Source of the DNA: Nitrospiraceae bacterium
Lineage (GTDB): Bacteria; Nitrospirota; Nitrospiria; Nitrospirales; Nitrospiraceae
Length of the DNA stretch: 23,401 bases
Direction: 5' to 3'
Assembly: GCA_005800255.1 (NCBI GenBank)
Contig: SYGW01000025.1
Span: forward strand, 1 to 23,401
Shown here one piece after another: positions 7,978 to 15,036 of this stretch; positions within the stretch are counted from its first letter, which is position 1; every line of letters starts with the position of its first letter. The notes below the pieces were generated by a model that did no database searches, was not told the DNA's origin, and saw only the letters and a list, made by a program, of their open reading frames with translations. The translations under genes and the position numbers were made by a program.

Positions 7978-8178
7978 ATGCCAGTTAATATGGATCCTGC
8001 CAAGAAGCGAAAGAGACAGCCGCTGCCAACTGCTGCCCCTGAAAAGGAGACGGCCCTGCAGGCGAACGCAGTTCCTTTCGGCGAAGAGACGGAAGAGGAT
8101 CGAGTAAAAGATCTGGCTGATGCGGAACTCAAGAACCTGTGGGAAGCCACAGAAGTCATCGACATGGACAAAGTCTGA
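7978..8178 (+). CDS. Small hypothetical protein, 66 residues
   Basis: ATG 7978 is preceded by GGAGG (7969-7973) at 4 nt, a good ribosome binding site. The N-terminus is basic and disordered-looking (PAKKRKRQPLP), and the rest is acidic and helical (EDRVKDLADAELKNLWEATEVID). There is no Cys, signal peptide or membrane segment. The charge split suggests a small nucleic-acid- or protein-binding adaptor, but this is a guess and no family is recognised. It stands alone between the repeat and the next gene. Confidence 0.65.
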   Translation: MPVNMDPAKKRKRQPLPTAAPEKETALQANAVPFGEETEEDRVKDLADAELKNLWEATEVIDMDKV

Positions 8179-8268
8179 TCCTCGCCGATCGGAGAGCCCA
8201 GACCGGCAACAGACTTTCCATCCCCTGCGAGACGCGCACAGCCTCCCCCAGCAAGTGACCGGCTCCCG

Positions 8269-8949
8269 ATGAAACGACTAGCAATACCCCAGGCCCTCTT
8301 CTACCCCTTTCATCTCTGCCATCCCGAAACCCTGGCCCGGCTCCTGACTCGCTTTGCGACTGTCCACTTTCGCGACTTCATGGCGCTTCAATTAACCCCC
8401 CTGTCCGGAATGACGGCGTTCCAAGACCGCATGGGCATGAGCTTTCCGGACCTTGTCGCATCGGGCCGGCTCCGGCAAGGCCACGATGTAAGCGGGCCTC
8501 TCTCACTGACCGTCGCAGCAGCCGTCGATCGCGACCTTCGCGATCCCCTCTGGCGCTCCTGCTTTCACCGCGCCTTCCGCCAAGACCGTCGGCTGCAACG
8601 GGGACTCTTCGAACCGTCCCACAGCCTTCGTATCGGCGACAGTCTCGTGCCAGGCCCTGCCGCGCTCCTCCACCTCATGGACGACTCGTTCAGACAGGAG
8701 GACTATGATCTCGCAAAGGTCAGGGGCTTATGCAGGAATAACGTGACGCGTGAGGAGGGATACCGCTTCGAATATGGATTGGCCCTAGTGAAGACCTCCG
8801 CCTCGCTGGTCTACACGCAAACCCTGGCATTGGTCCAGCAGCTTGAACCGGTTACAGACTCTCCCGCCCACTTCGCGCTCTATGCGCAATCCTGCGCTCG
8901 CGAGGACTGGCCGAACAGCAACCATTTGCTCCTGCGCACCGGATATTAA
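8269..8949 (+). CDS. Hypothetical protein, 226 residues
   Basis: The frame from ATG 8269 is open for 226 residues with coding-like codon use. No clear ribosome binding site precedes the ATG, so the start is uncertain. The protein is rich in Arg, Leu, Phe and His and predicted soluble with several helices (for example PETLARLLTRFATVHFRDFM and YGLALVKTSASLVYTQTLAL). I see no catalytic motif, metal site or signal peptide and do not recognise a family. It ends 32 nt before the ClpS-like gene. Confidence 0.65.
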   Translation: MKRLAIPQALFYPFHLCHPETLARLLTRFATVHFRDFMALQLTPLSGMTAFQDRMGMSFPDLVASGRLRQGHDVSGPLSLTVAAAVDRDLRDPLWRSCFHRAFRQDRRLQRGLFEPSHSLRIGDSLVPGPAALLHLMDDSFRQEDYDLAKVRGLCRNNVTREEGYRFEYGLALVKTSASLVYTQTLALVQQLEPVTDSPAHFALYAQSCAREDWPNSNHLLLRTGY

Positions 8950-8981
8950 AATCGTGGGCGATTCTGCTAGAATTCCCCCCC

Positions 8982-9278
8982 ATGGCAGGCATTAAGACTC
9001 CCCTCGCACCCCCCGTCACGACAGAGATCGCCAGCATCGGCACCGATATTGGGCTGGACGCGCGTGTGATCGTGTTCAACTGCGAGTGCCATACCTACCA
9101 GCAAGTGATTGCCCTCTTTTGCCAACACATTCCAGGCATGACCAGCTCGAAAGCTTTCGAGCTGGCCTGGAAGATCGACCATAATGGGGAAGCCATCGTG
9201 TTTTCCGGGGCGTTGGAACAAGCGGAAGAAATCGCCACCAAACTAGCGGGAGGGGGGCTCCGAGTCGCCGTCCAATAG
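8982..9278 (+). CDS. clpS: ClpS-like adaptor protein, divergent binding pocket
   Basis: A 98-residue protein whose core from about residue 27 aligns with ClpS, the adaptor that hands N-degron substrates to ClpAP/ClpCP. The ARVIVFNCECHTYQQVIALF block corresponds to the family's V-x-L-x-N-D-D-x-T-P-x-x-x-V start, followed by the AFELAWKIDHNGEA helix-His turn and the LRVAV end. Pocket residues Asn33 and His67 are kept, but the acidic pair after the Asn (Asp-Asp in E. coli) is Cys34-Glu35. Substrate choice may therefore differ, or it may serve another Clp function. A TAGAAT -10-like box (8968-8973) lies so close to ATG 8982 that the mRNA could be nearly leaderless, and no ribosome binding site is visible. 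A 24-bp perfect palindrome lies inside the gene. No clpA or clpC is in the window. Confidence 0.82.
   Translation: MAGIKTPLAPPVTTEIASIGTDIGLDARVIVFNCECHTYQQVIALFCQHIPGMTSSKAFELAWKIDHNGEAIVFSGALEQAEEIATKLAGGGLRVAVQ
9142..9165. repeat. 24-bp perfect palindrome inside the clpS-like gene
   Basis: The two 12-nt halves, CCAGCTCGAAAG and CTTTCGAGCTGG, are exact reverse complements. Flanking TCCAGG (9131-9136) and CCTGGA (9166-9171) extend the pairing after a 5-nt bulge on the left side. The palindrome encodes part of the helix before the conserved His. Confidence 0.9.
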
Positions 9279-9287
9279 TCGCGGCTG

Positions 9288-9671
9288 CTACCTCTTGTGC
9301 TTCTTTGCTGCGGCCTTCGCTGGCTTCGCTTTCACTTTCGCCTTCGGCCCGACTTTCGGCTTGGCCTTCGGTTTCGCTGTCGCCTTCGCCGAGGCGGCTT
9401 TCGCTGGAGCCGGCTTCGCAGGCGCCGTCTTCTTGCCGTGGTTTCCACCCCCGCCCTTCACTGGCTTCCCTTCAGCGAGTTGTGCCTGAAGTTTGTGTGT
9501 GGCAGAGGTTTTATTCAACTTCTGCACCATATCGCCACTATGGATCCGCACTTGATAGAGCTCAAGGAGCTTGGCAATGGCCTTCTGATCGCCTCGTTTC
9601 GCGGCATTCAGCAGCTTACGGCGATGGTTCATCTCTTCTTCTTCGGTATGGGAAGCAGCCCGTCGTTCCAT
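9288..9671 (-). CDS. Basic protein with Lys/Ala/Pro-rich tail
   Basis: A 127-residue protein. I chose ATG 9671 over ATG 9677 because AAAGG then sits 6 nt upstream. The first 70 residues look folded and helical (HRRKLLNAAKRGDQKAIAKL, ELYQVRIHSGD). From about residue 75 the protein is low-complexity: a Gly/His patch, then repeated Ala-Lys, Pro-Lys and Ala-Lys-Pro units ending KKHKR. Such tails resemble histone H1-like and AlgP-type nucleic-acid-binding tails, so DNA or RNA binding is a reasonable inference, but no domain confirms it. It converges on clpS with a 9-nt gap. Long frames on the opposite strand are shadows of the repetitive tail. Confidence 0.75.
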   Translation of the reverse strand: MERRAASHTEEEEMNHRRKLLNAAKRGDQKAIAKLLELYQVRIHSGDMVQKLNKTSATHKLQAQLAEGKPVKGGGGNHGKKTAPAKPAPAKAASAKATAKPKAKPKVGPKAKVKAKPAKAAAKKHKR

Positions 9672-9843
9672 AATCATCCTTTCGTTCTACGTGGCAATAA
9701 AGCCCCCGCGCAGCGCAGTATAGCGGAATTGCTCAATTTCCTCCAGATTTTCCGCCCTGAACGGAACGAGGCGCAGAAGCAGCGTGGCCCATAAACCTGG
9801 GCTCGCGCCTCGCGCCAGGCCGCCTATCGACGCCTGAGAGCGC

Positions 9844-9873
9844 TTGTGGCTGGTTTTCCCTCAAGCGTATAAT
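9844..9873 (+). promoter_or_regulatory. Predicted promoter of the DUF3386 gene
   Basis: -35 TTGTGG (9844-9849), 18-nt spacer, consensus -10 TATAAT (9868-9873). The predicted start near 9880 leaves a short leader containing AAGGAGA (9897-9903) before ATG 9908. Confidence 0.55.
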
Positions 9874-9907
9874 AGACATCTTATTTTTGAATCACTAAGG
9901 AGACCCC

Positions 9908-10582
9908 ATGGAACATCAGAAGCCGAATGCTCCGACTGTCGCCGATAACCCCAAAGCCCGCGAAATGCTGCGCCAAGCCTTCGAGAAGACCGCGCGCTGG
10001 GAGAAAGACTTCAAGGGATTCACGGCCGACCTGACCGTCAATGTGAACGGGAAGGAAACCAGCGGACCGATCATGGTAAAGGGCCCTCGTGAAGTCTCGG
10101 CCCAACTGACCGATGCCGACGTGCAGAAGTGGGCGCAGGAACAGCTCGGGATGATCGCCGTGCACCGCGGCCCGCGAAGCTTCGAAGAGTCGGACGGCAA
10201 GTACTCCCTGACGATGGAAGAGGACGGCCATCCCTTCGGCACGAAACTGATCATCCATGGCTCAAACTCGTTCTACCGCCTCAAGGACAACCGCATCACC
10301 CAGATCAACCGCAAGATGGCCCATCCGGGCATGACCCCCTTCGCCTTCACGATCAACGTGGAAGAAAGCGCCGTCACCCCGGACCAGAAGAACCTGACGA
10401 CCAAGTACAGCGTGTACTACTACTCCCCCACCGACGGAAAGCTGACCAACGCGGAAAGCATCACCGACACCTACGTGCGCATCGGAACAGCGGATCTTCC
10501 GGCCACTCGCCGGAATATCTCCTACGAAAACGGCGAAGTCGTCGTGAAGAACCTGACCTTCAAGAATCACAAATTGGTGTAG
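9908..10582 (+). CDS. DUF3386 family protein
   Basis: A 224-residue protein that I recognise as DUF3386, a family best known from cyanobacteria. Diagnostic stretches are AREMLRQAFEKTARWEKDFKGF, split here as an N-terminal helix (AREMLRQAFEKTARW) then DFKGFTADLTV, and later QLGMIAVHRGPRSFEE, YRLKDNRITQINRKM and the closing ENGEVVVKNLTF. Strands dominate after the first helix, as expected for a lipocalin- or LolA-like beta fold. There is no signal peptide, so it is likely cytosolic. Function is unknown for the family. It has a consensus -10 box and a strong AAGGAGA site, suggesting good expression. It is followed by a DUF5069 gene with a decayed repeat between them. Confidence 0.85.
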   Translation: MEHQKPNAPTVADNPKAREMLRQAFEKTARWEKDFKGFTADLTVNVNGKETSGPIMVKGPREVSAQLTDADVQKWAQEQLGMIAVHRGPRSFEESDGKYSLTMEEDGHPFGTKLIIHGSNSFYRLKDNRITQINRKMAHPGMTPFAFTINVEESAVTPDQKNLTTKYSVYYYSPTDGKLTNAESITDTYVRIGTADLPATRRNISYENGEVVVKNLTFKNHKLV

Positions 10583-10623
10583 TTCCGAAAGGCGCGAAAG
10601 CCTGTCCCACAGATCGCTGCCCG

Positions 10624-10659
10624 CTGGATGGTCAAACAGGCCGTCCAGCGAGGGCGCAG
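10624..10659 (-). repeat. Partial copy of the dispersed palindromic repeat
   Basis: Read on the plus strand, these 36 nt match the reverse complement of the right end of copy A (7769-7891) at 29 of 36 positions, including the block GTCCAGCGAGG. Only this end is present; the centre and other arm are missing. An in-frame ATG at 10628 falls inside it and is therefore a poor start for the next gene. Confidence 0.65.
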
Positions 10660-10675
10660 CGAACGGACAACGAAC

Positions 10676-11104
10676 ATGGACCTTCGAACCTCATTCCCCT
10701 GCAGCATGAACTTCAAACTGGAAGGCTACGTCCATCTGGCGCGGATGATTGACAAGTGCCGCGCCACGCTGGCCGGCACCGAAGGCGAATACATCTACCC
10801 CTGCCCCATGGATGACCGGCTCCTGGAATTCGCCGGCATCACATCCGAGCAGTTCACCGCCGCGGTCAAAGCCAATTCCTCAGACGAAGCCGTGGCGAGC
10901 TGGTTCATCCGGACGGCCAAGGCCTATCTTCCGGCCGAGCTGGCATCATGGAACCAGGCGATGCTGACTCGCGGGCCCAGCACGCCGGAGAAACAGGCCT
11001 CCTTCAATAAGCTGAGGGACTCCATCGACCCCTCCCGCACCGACCTCACAGCCTGGGCTGACCTCCAAGATCTCGAAGAAGGCAGACCCGTTCCAAAACG
11101 ATAG
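10676..11104 (+). CDS. DUF5069 family protein
   Basis: A 142-residue protein starting at ATG 10676; the earlier ATG 10628 lies within a repeat fragment. No strong ribosome binding site is seen. The pattern LEGYVHLARMIDKCRATLAG, then EYIYPCPMDDRLLEFAGIT, matches DUF5069, in which a Gly-Tyr-x-x-Leu-x-Arg-x-x-Asp-Lys helix is followed by an Asp-x-x-Leu-x-Phe turn. A C-terminal segment (SFNKLRDSIDPSRTDLTAWADL) is also typical. It is soluble and of unknown function. It may be cotranscribed with the DUF3386 gene 93 nt upstream. It converges on the TPM gene. Confidence 0.82.
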   Translation: MDLRTSFPCSMNFKLEGYVHLARMIDKCRATLAGTEGEYIYPCPMDDRLLEFAGITSEQFTAAVKANSSDEAVASWFIRTAKAYLPAELASWNQAMLTRGPSTPEKQASFNKLRDSIDPSRTDLTAWADLQDLEEGRPVPKR

Positions 11105-11167
11105 CCTGATATATCGTGCGCGTTCCGCAAGCACAGAGACCATACCAGCTGCCTGCCTCGCTATCCC

Positions 11168-11896
11168 TTATCTCCACCCGTCGCTTCCCGTCCCTCCTCC
11201 GAATCCTCCAAAATTCCCCCCAAATCCCCCCTGCCCTGTCCCCCAATATTCCCCTTTTTGAATTCGCCTGTATGGATGCCGAAGGTCCGGGCGGCTGATC
11301 CACCAGAAGAAGGAGATGGCCCCGATGCTGGTAAAGAGGGTAATCCAGAACCCCACCCCTTTGAAATGGGTCTTCGAGAGGGTCCCGACCCTGATGTCCT
11401 GCGCCGGGGCTGCCAAGGAAACGACTGTGCGATAGAGGGCTTCACCGAAATGGCCTGTATCGATCAAGGGCTGCAGATGTTCGTGCCCGGCTTGATTCAT
11501 CACCGTGGGGGTAATCACCGGGAGCATCTGCCGGCCCAGCGTAATGGCCGCCTGCCGTTCCTCCATTGCCACCAGCACCAGCACCCCATGTTCCTGTTGC
11601 GTGGACCCGATGCCCCACTTGGCATAGAGGGCCGTGGCATATTCGTTGACCGTCCCGAAAGGTTTGATGTTCGGGACCGTCACCACCACCATCTCCACTC
11701 CGGTCTTCCGTTCCAGATCCTGGCAGACGGACCGGATCCGTTCCCTCCATTCTCCATCGACCACCTGTCCATGGTCGCTCACATAGCCTCGCGGCTCCGG
11801 CAACTGGATCTTGGGCCGGTCGTAGGGAATCGCCTGGGCAAGCCCAGCAAGGAGGACGAGGCAGAGGGCCGTTACCAGGCCAACGATCTTCGTCAT
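11168..11896 (-). CDS. TPM-domain exported membrane protein with glycine-rich tail
   Basis: A 242-residue protein with a signal peptide (about 1-22, LVTALCLVLLAGLAQA). A TPM domain follows (about 35-150): GYVSDHGQVVDGEWRERI, TGVEMVVVTVPNIKPFGTV, YATALYAKWGIG and GVLVLVAMEERQAAITLGRQ. A C-terminal transmembrane helix (about 181-200, FWITLFTSIGAISFFWW) leads to a Gly-rich tail (GGFGGNFGGFGGGTG). Domain order and tail are the standard TPM layout, with the domain facing the periplasm. TPM proteins have been reported as phosphatases or assembly factors, but the role of bacterial copies is unsettled. Its ATG overlaps the stop of the upstream nucleotidyltransferase-like gene by four bases. It is the last gene of a five-gene minus-strand operon. 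Confidence 0.88.
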   Translation of the reverse strand: MTKIVGLVTALCLVLLAGLAQAIPYDRPKIQLPEPRGYVSDHGQVVDGEWRERIRSVCQDLERKTGVEMVVVTVPNIKPFGTVNEYATALYAKWGIGSTQQEHGVLVLVAMEERQAAITLGRQMLPVITPTVMNQAGHEHLQPLIDTGHFGEALYRTVVSLAAPAQDIRVGTLSKTHFKGVGFWITLFTSIGAISFFWWISRPDLRHPYRRIQKGEYWGTGQGGFGGNFGGFGGGTGSDGWR

Positions 11897-12651
11897 TGCG
11901 GCCCCGTCTGAGGCAATTGTTGGACTGTGCGGGTGAGCGACGTCATAGTCTGCAGATACCGGTCGAAGAGACGGGGCACTTCGCTTGGGCCTGGTGAAAT
12001 CTGGCCCCGCTTGAGCAGCCAGGCGTCCCTCAGTCCTTGCAGATCCAGCTTCAGCTGTTCGGCGATATCTGTGATGACGGTATCGGACTGAACCAGAACC
12101 TGGCGGCCGAGGAGCCGTTGCAGACCGCGCAACAATGGCAGAGTCGACGTGATTGAGAGGGGCAGCAGAATCGTCGTGGCATCGTCGGTCCCTCCCCCTT
12201 CGACGTAGCGCTGGCGCAGGCGGAGCAGATTGCTCGTGAGGCCCTGCACCACTGCTTCCCTCAACCGGTCGGTCGGCACCTGAAACCCGACGAAGGGATC
12301 GCGCCCTCCCAGGACTTGATGTTGCTCCTGGATTTCCAGAAACTCCAAGGGGAAGACCGCTGCCGAAACGCGCAGTTCTTCTTCCGTCAAAAAGAGCGGC
12401 ACCAGAATCTGCTCCTTACTCCATTTACGATGTAAGGCGCTGTACTGTTTGAGAAGAGCGCTGTCGTAGGAGGTCACGAGGAGCAGGATATTCACATTGG
12501 ACCGGCCGGGAAGAAATTCCCCTCGAACCGCACTCCCATAGAGCAGCAGCCCTTCCAACTGGTCCCCGAAGATTCCTTTGACGACCTTCGTATAGGCTTG
12601 CAACAGCTTCTGGGTTTCGCCAGGCAATCCCTCGATCACTCGTTCAGTCAT
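11893..12651 (-). CDS. Nucleotidyltransferase-like protein, probably inactive
   Basis: A 252-residue protein. Residues 33-58 (GLLLYGSAVRGEFLPGRS then NVNILLLV) match the minimal nucleotidyltransferase motif Gly-Ser-x-x-x-Arg-Gly-x-x-x-x-x-x-Ser-Asp-x-Asp. Gly39-Ser40 are kept, but both metal-binding Asp positions are Asn (Asn52, Asn54; codons AAT and AAT). Nucleotidyl transfer is therefore unlikely unless other residues substitute. The C-terminal half is helical (LREAVVQGLTSNLLRLRQRY, LLPLSITSTLPLLRGLQRLL), as in kanamycin-nucleotidyltransferase-type or HEPN-like partners. No signal peptide is present. It is tightly packed: 10 nt after the FAD gene and overlapping the TPM gene. Confidence 0.75.
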   Translation of the reverse strand: MTERVIEGLPGETQKLLQAYTKVVKGIFGDQLEGLLLYGSAVRGEFLPGRSNVNILLLVTSYDSALLKQYSALHRKWSKEQILVPLFLTEEELRVSAAVFPLEFLEIQEQHQVLGGRDPFVGFQVPTDRLREAVVQGLTSNLLRLRQRYVEGGGTDDATTILLPLSITSTLPLLRGLQRLLGRQVLVQSDTVITDIAEQLKLDLQGLRDAWLLKRGQISPGPSEVPRLFDRYLQTMTSLTRTVQQLPQTGPQ

Positions 12652-12661
12652 GAACTATTCC

Positions 12662-13945
12662 TCACGAAGACTTCGGATGTGGAGTTTTTTCGTTGGTGCG
12701 GAAATCCGGCAGGAACCCTGCGGCAATAACTCGGTCGATCAGATCGAACGGAGCCCTGGTCCGCAATCCCGCCGTGGTGGAGAGGACCTGATAACGCAGC
12801 CGCTCGTTCCGGTCCAAGGTCTGGAAGACGCGATCACGCAGAAAGGCCACCAGCGGATTGCCCGTATTCCAATAGAAGACTTGCTGGTCTGCCAATCGCT
12901 GCAACATCGTGACATGGGGCCGCCTGATCAACTCGAACTCTTTCAGCCTGGAGGTTGAATAGTCCCGCTCGGCCAGACAGCCTGGCAAGAGATCGGCGAG
13001 GGCCATGGCATCGACCATCGCCTGCATCCGCCCCTGCGAGGCATGGGGATTCATCGCATGGGCTGCATCTCCGATCAGGACTGCTCCGTCCGCCACCCAG
13101 GTCGGAGTCCTCACCCGCCCGGTCGGCATATAAGCGGTCTGGCTCCAATCGCTCAAACGACGGAACAGGTCGGCAAACTGCGGCGCGATCTTCGTCCACA
13201 CTTGCTGCAACGCGGGAATGCCCCGCTGCTTCACTGCCTCCATCGAGCCGCTGGGGATCATGTAGAAGAGATAGACCTTGTTCCCGGTCGCGGGAAACAG
13301 GCCCAGAATCGTTTTGTGCCCGACATAGTAGAAGGATTCCGAGACCGGCTCATCCGATTCGAGAATCGCAATGAGGTAGCCGTCCGGATAGAGATGCAGA
13401 TCGGCGGGGATCTTCAGGGCCTCTCGCACTTTCGAAAAAGCTCCATCCGCGCCGACCACGATCTTGGCGCGGATTTGCCTCGTCCCTTCCGGACCTGTCG
13501 TGGAGAGCCCCACCACCTGATTGCCCTCGTACAACAAGCCAGTGAACGACGTGCCGTACTGGAGAGTCACGCTTTGCTGTTGTTGCACCGCCGCAACGAT
13601 GGCCTGGTGGGCCACGTTCGGCAGGGTCACGATGGCGCGATTGTAGGGAGCGGGCAGATCGCCATAATCGATGCTACAGAGGCGCGTGCCTCCGGCCCGG
13701 CAGAAATGAAAGTGCCGCACGGATCTCGTGGCTTCGGCCGGCAAGGATTGCAAGATGCCCAGACGGTCGAGCACTCGTTGTCCGTTCGGCTGGAGGATTT
13801 CTCCCCGCAAGCCTTGGGGCGGGCCGGCAGCCTGATCCAGGACGACCGTGCTGATCCCTTGCTTGGCCAAGGCCAGGGCCAGGACGGCTCCGCCTCCCCC
13901 AGCCCCCACCACTGCGACATCTGTTTCTTCCCGTACATCTGCCAT
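12662..13945 (-). CDS. FAD-dependent monooxygenase (UbiH/PHBH type)
   Basis: A 427-residue flavoprotein of the group-A aromatic hydroxylase fold. The dinucleotide-binding motif is VAVVGAGGGGAVLALALAKQ (Gly14-Gly19), followed by the RGEILQPNGQRVLDRLG segment, the DG motif VVGADGAFSKVRE (Asp168) and the second FAD motif VLIGDAAHAMNPHASQG (Gly292-Asp293). I chose ATG 13945; the in-frame ATG 16 codons earlier overlaps the PLD gene. Relatives hydroxylate ubiquinone precursors, aromatic compounds or carotenoid/geranylgeranyl groups; the substrate cannot be read from sequence. No quinone-biosynthesis genes are adjacent. It starts 5 nt after the PLD gene's stop. Confidence 0.88.
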   Translation of the reverse strand: MADVREETDVAVVGAGGGGAVLALALAKQGISTVVLDQAAGPPQGLRGEILQPNGQRVLDRLGILQSLPAEATRSVRHFHFCRAGGTRLCSIDYGDLPAPYNRAIVTLPNVAHQAIVAAVQQQQSVTLQYGTSFTGLLYEGNQVVGLSTTGPEGTRQIRAKIVVGADGAFSKVREALKIPADLHLYPDGYLIAILESDEPVSESFYYVGHKTILGLFPATGNKVYLFYMIPSGSMEAVKQRGIPALQQVWTKIAPQFADLFRRLSDWSQTAYMPTGRVRTPTWVADGAVLIGDAAHAMNPHASQGRMQAMVDAMALADLLPGCLAERDYSTSRLKEFELIRRPHVTMLQRLADQQVFYWNTGNPLVAFLRDRVFQTLDRNERLRYQVLSTTAGLRTRAPFDLIDRVIAAGFLPDFRTNEKTPHPKSS

Positions 13946-13950
13946 GCTAT

Positions 13951-14502
13951 TCAATGCGCATCCCAGGCTCGATAGCGGCTGTGATCGTTCCACATTGCCA
14001 GAAACTTCTCACGGGCTTTGACGCTGATCGCGTGATCGGTCATGACGTCCAGCCGCTCATCGTTATAATGGTTGCCGCTCGTCGTATGGTTCATCGAGCC
14101 GGAAGTATTGACCTCGTCGTCGATCACCACCTGTTTTAAATGCATCAGCCCGTCGTGCTCGTTGATCAAAATGGGAATGCCGGCCAGGTGCAGGGTATGG
14201 AGCGCCGCCCGCTGCTTCATGTCCTCGGTACGTTGCCGGTCTGTAATCAATCGCACATCGACGCCCCGCTTCTTCGCCGCGACCATCGCTTCCACGGCGC
14301 GGGGCGAGGTCAGCCCATAGACCGACACATAGAGGTACCGTTTCGCATGGCCGTAGAGCGTCGCCAGTCGATCCAGCGGCGCATCCTCCGGGGCATAGTA
14401 GACCTCCACCGTCGCGCTCCAGCCTGCCCCGGCCTGAACCGTGAGCAGCACAAGGGCGAGACAGAGGGATCGCAGGATGGGATGGGAGCAGAAGGCTCGC
14501 AT
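13951..14502 (-). CDS. Exported phospholipase D-like nuclease (single HKD motif)
   Basis: A 183-residue protein with a signal peptide (about 1-29, LCLALVLLTVQAGAGWSA) and one PLD catalytic motif, His121-x-Lys123-x4-Asp128 in HLKQVVIDDE, followed by the family's Gly-Ser-x-Asn (135-138) and NDERLDV segments. Small single-HKD members such as the Nuc endonuclease of pKM101 act as dimers and cut DNA or RNA phosphodiesters in the periplasm. The upstream half fits the same fold (YVSVYGLTSPRAVEAMVAAK, GVDVRLITDRQ). A phospholipase role is less likely given the size. It lies 6 nt after the first gene of the operon and 5 nt before the FAD gene. Confidence 0.88.
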   Translation of the reverse strand: MRAFCSHPILRSLCLALVLLTVQAGAGWSATVEVYYAPEDAPLDRLATLYGHAKRYLYVSVYGLTSPRAVEAMVAAKKRGVDVRLITDRQRTEDMKQRAALHTLHLAGIPILINEHDGLMHLKQVVIDDEVNTSGSMNHTTSGNHYNDERLDVMTDHAISVKAREKFLAMWNDHSRYRAWDAH

Positions 14503-14508
14503 AGAATA

Positions 14509-14886
14509 TCAGTCGAGCTCGAACAACATCTTGAAATGCTCGTCCGTGGCCTCCCAGGCCTGGGGCGCAGCAGTGGCGAGCCAGTTCTGCAAGAACTGCT
14601 TTTGGCCTGGCGTGAGCAATTGTTTAATCTGGTGTGAACGGCCTTGGAGGGGCTGGAGAAACCCCACCCGCTTGGCAAAGTCCAGGGTCGCCGTGCGGAC
14701 ATACATATTGGTAAATGCCGTCGGCGTCTCGTCCTCCCCGTCGCCTTGAATCCAAACCGATAAAAACTTCTCTAATTTGAGTCCGGCGCTGTCCATGGCG
14801 GGATCTGTATCGTGAAACAGCTCGTTTTCCGATTCTTTGAGCGGAGTGGCCTCAGCGGACCGGAACATGAAATTGCGTTTCCACAT
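14509..14886 (-). CDS. Hypothetical protein, 125 residues, first gene of the minus-strand operon
   Basis: I chose ATG 14886 because GGAGG (14900-14896) lies 9 nt upstream; the in-frame ATG 29 codons earlier has none. The protein begins MWKRNFMFRSAEATPLKESE and has helical, Trp- and Gln-rich segments later (TPGQKQFLQNWLATAAPQAW, EHFKMLFELD). It has no signal peptide or recognisable domain. A TTGACT box (14940-14935) with a TATGCC box (14913-14908) could be a promoter, but the 21-nt spacing is poor. The gene runs divergently from the sulfur-carrier cluster. Confidence 0.68.
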   Translation of the reverse strand: MWKRNFMFRSAEATPLKESENELFHDTDPAMDSAGLKLEKFLSVWIQGDGEDETPTAFTNMYVRTATLDFAKRVGFLQPLQGRSHQIKQLLTPGQKQFLQNWLATAAPQAWEATDEHFKMLFELD

Positions 14887-14966
14887 GCAATCGTTCCTCC
14901 AAAAGACGGCATAGTGGCGGCCTGGGGCGGACAAAGTCAAGCCGCGAGGCGGCTGGTTTCGTTGCC

Positions 14967-14994
14967 TTGACAATGGTAAAGTTGCTTTGATAAC
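14967..14994 (+). promoter_or_regulatory. Predicted promoter of the sulfur-carrier cluster
   Basis: Perfect -35 TTGACA (14967-14972), 16-nt spacer, -10 GATAAC (14989-14994). Transcription would start near 15001, and TAGGAG (15026-15031) precedes the first ATG at 15037. A short GC-rich dyad, GCCGC/GCGGC (14941-14953), lies just upstream between the divergent genes. Confidence 0.55.
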
Positions 14995-15036
14995 GTGTTG
15001 AAATTGTTTAATCTCTGGGCCATCTTAGGAGTCTTC

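Noticed and set aside
9297..9794. Several plus-strand frames rich in Phe, Ala, Leu and Ser
   Set aside because: Mirror translations of the Lys/Ala/Pro repeat coding on the minus strand.
13043..13975. 310-codon plus-strand open frame
   Set aside because: Antisense to the FAD monooxygenase, which has clear FAD motifs.
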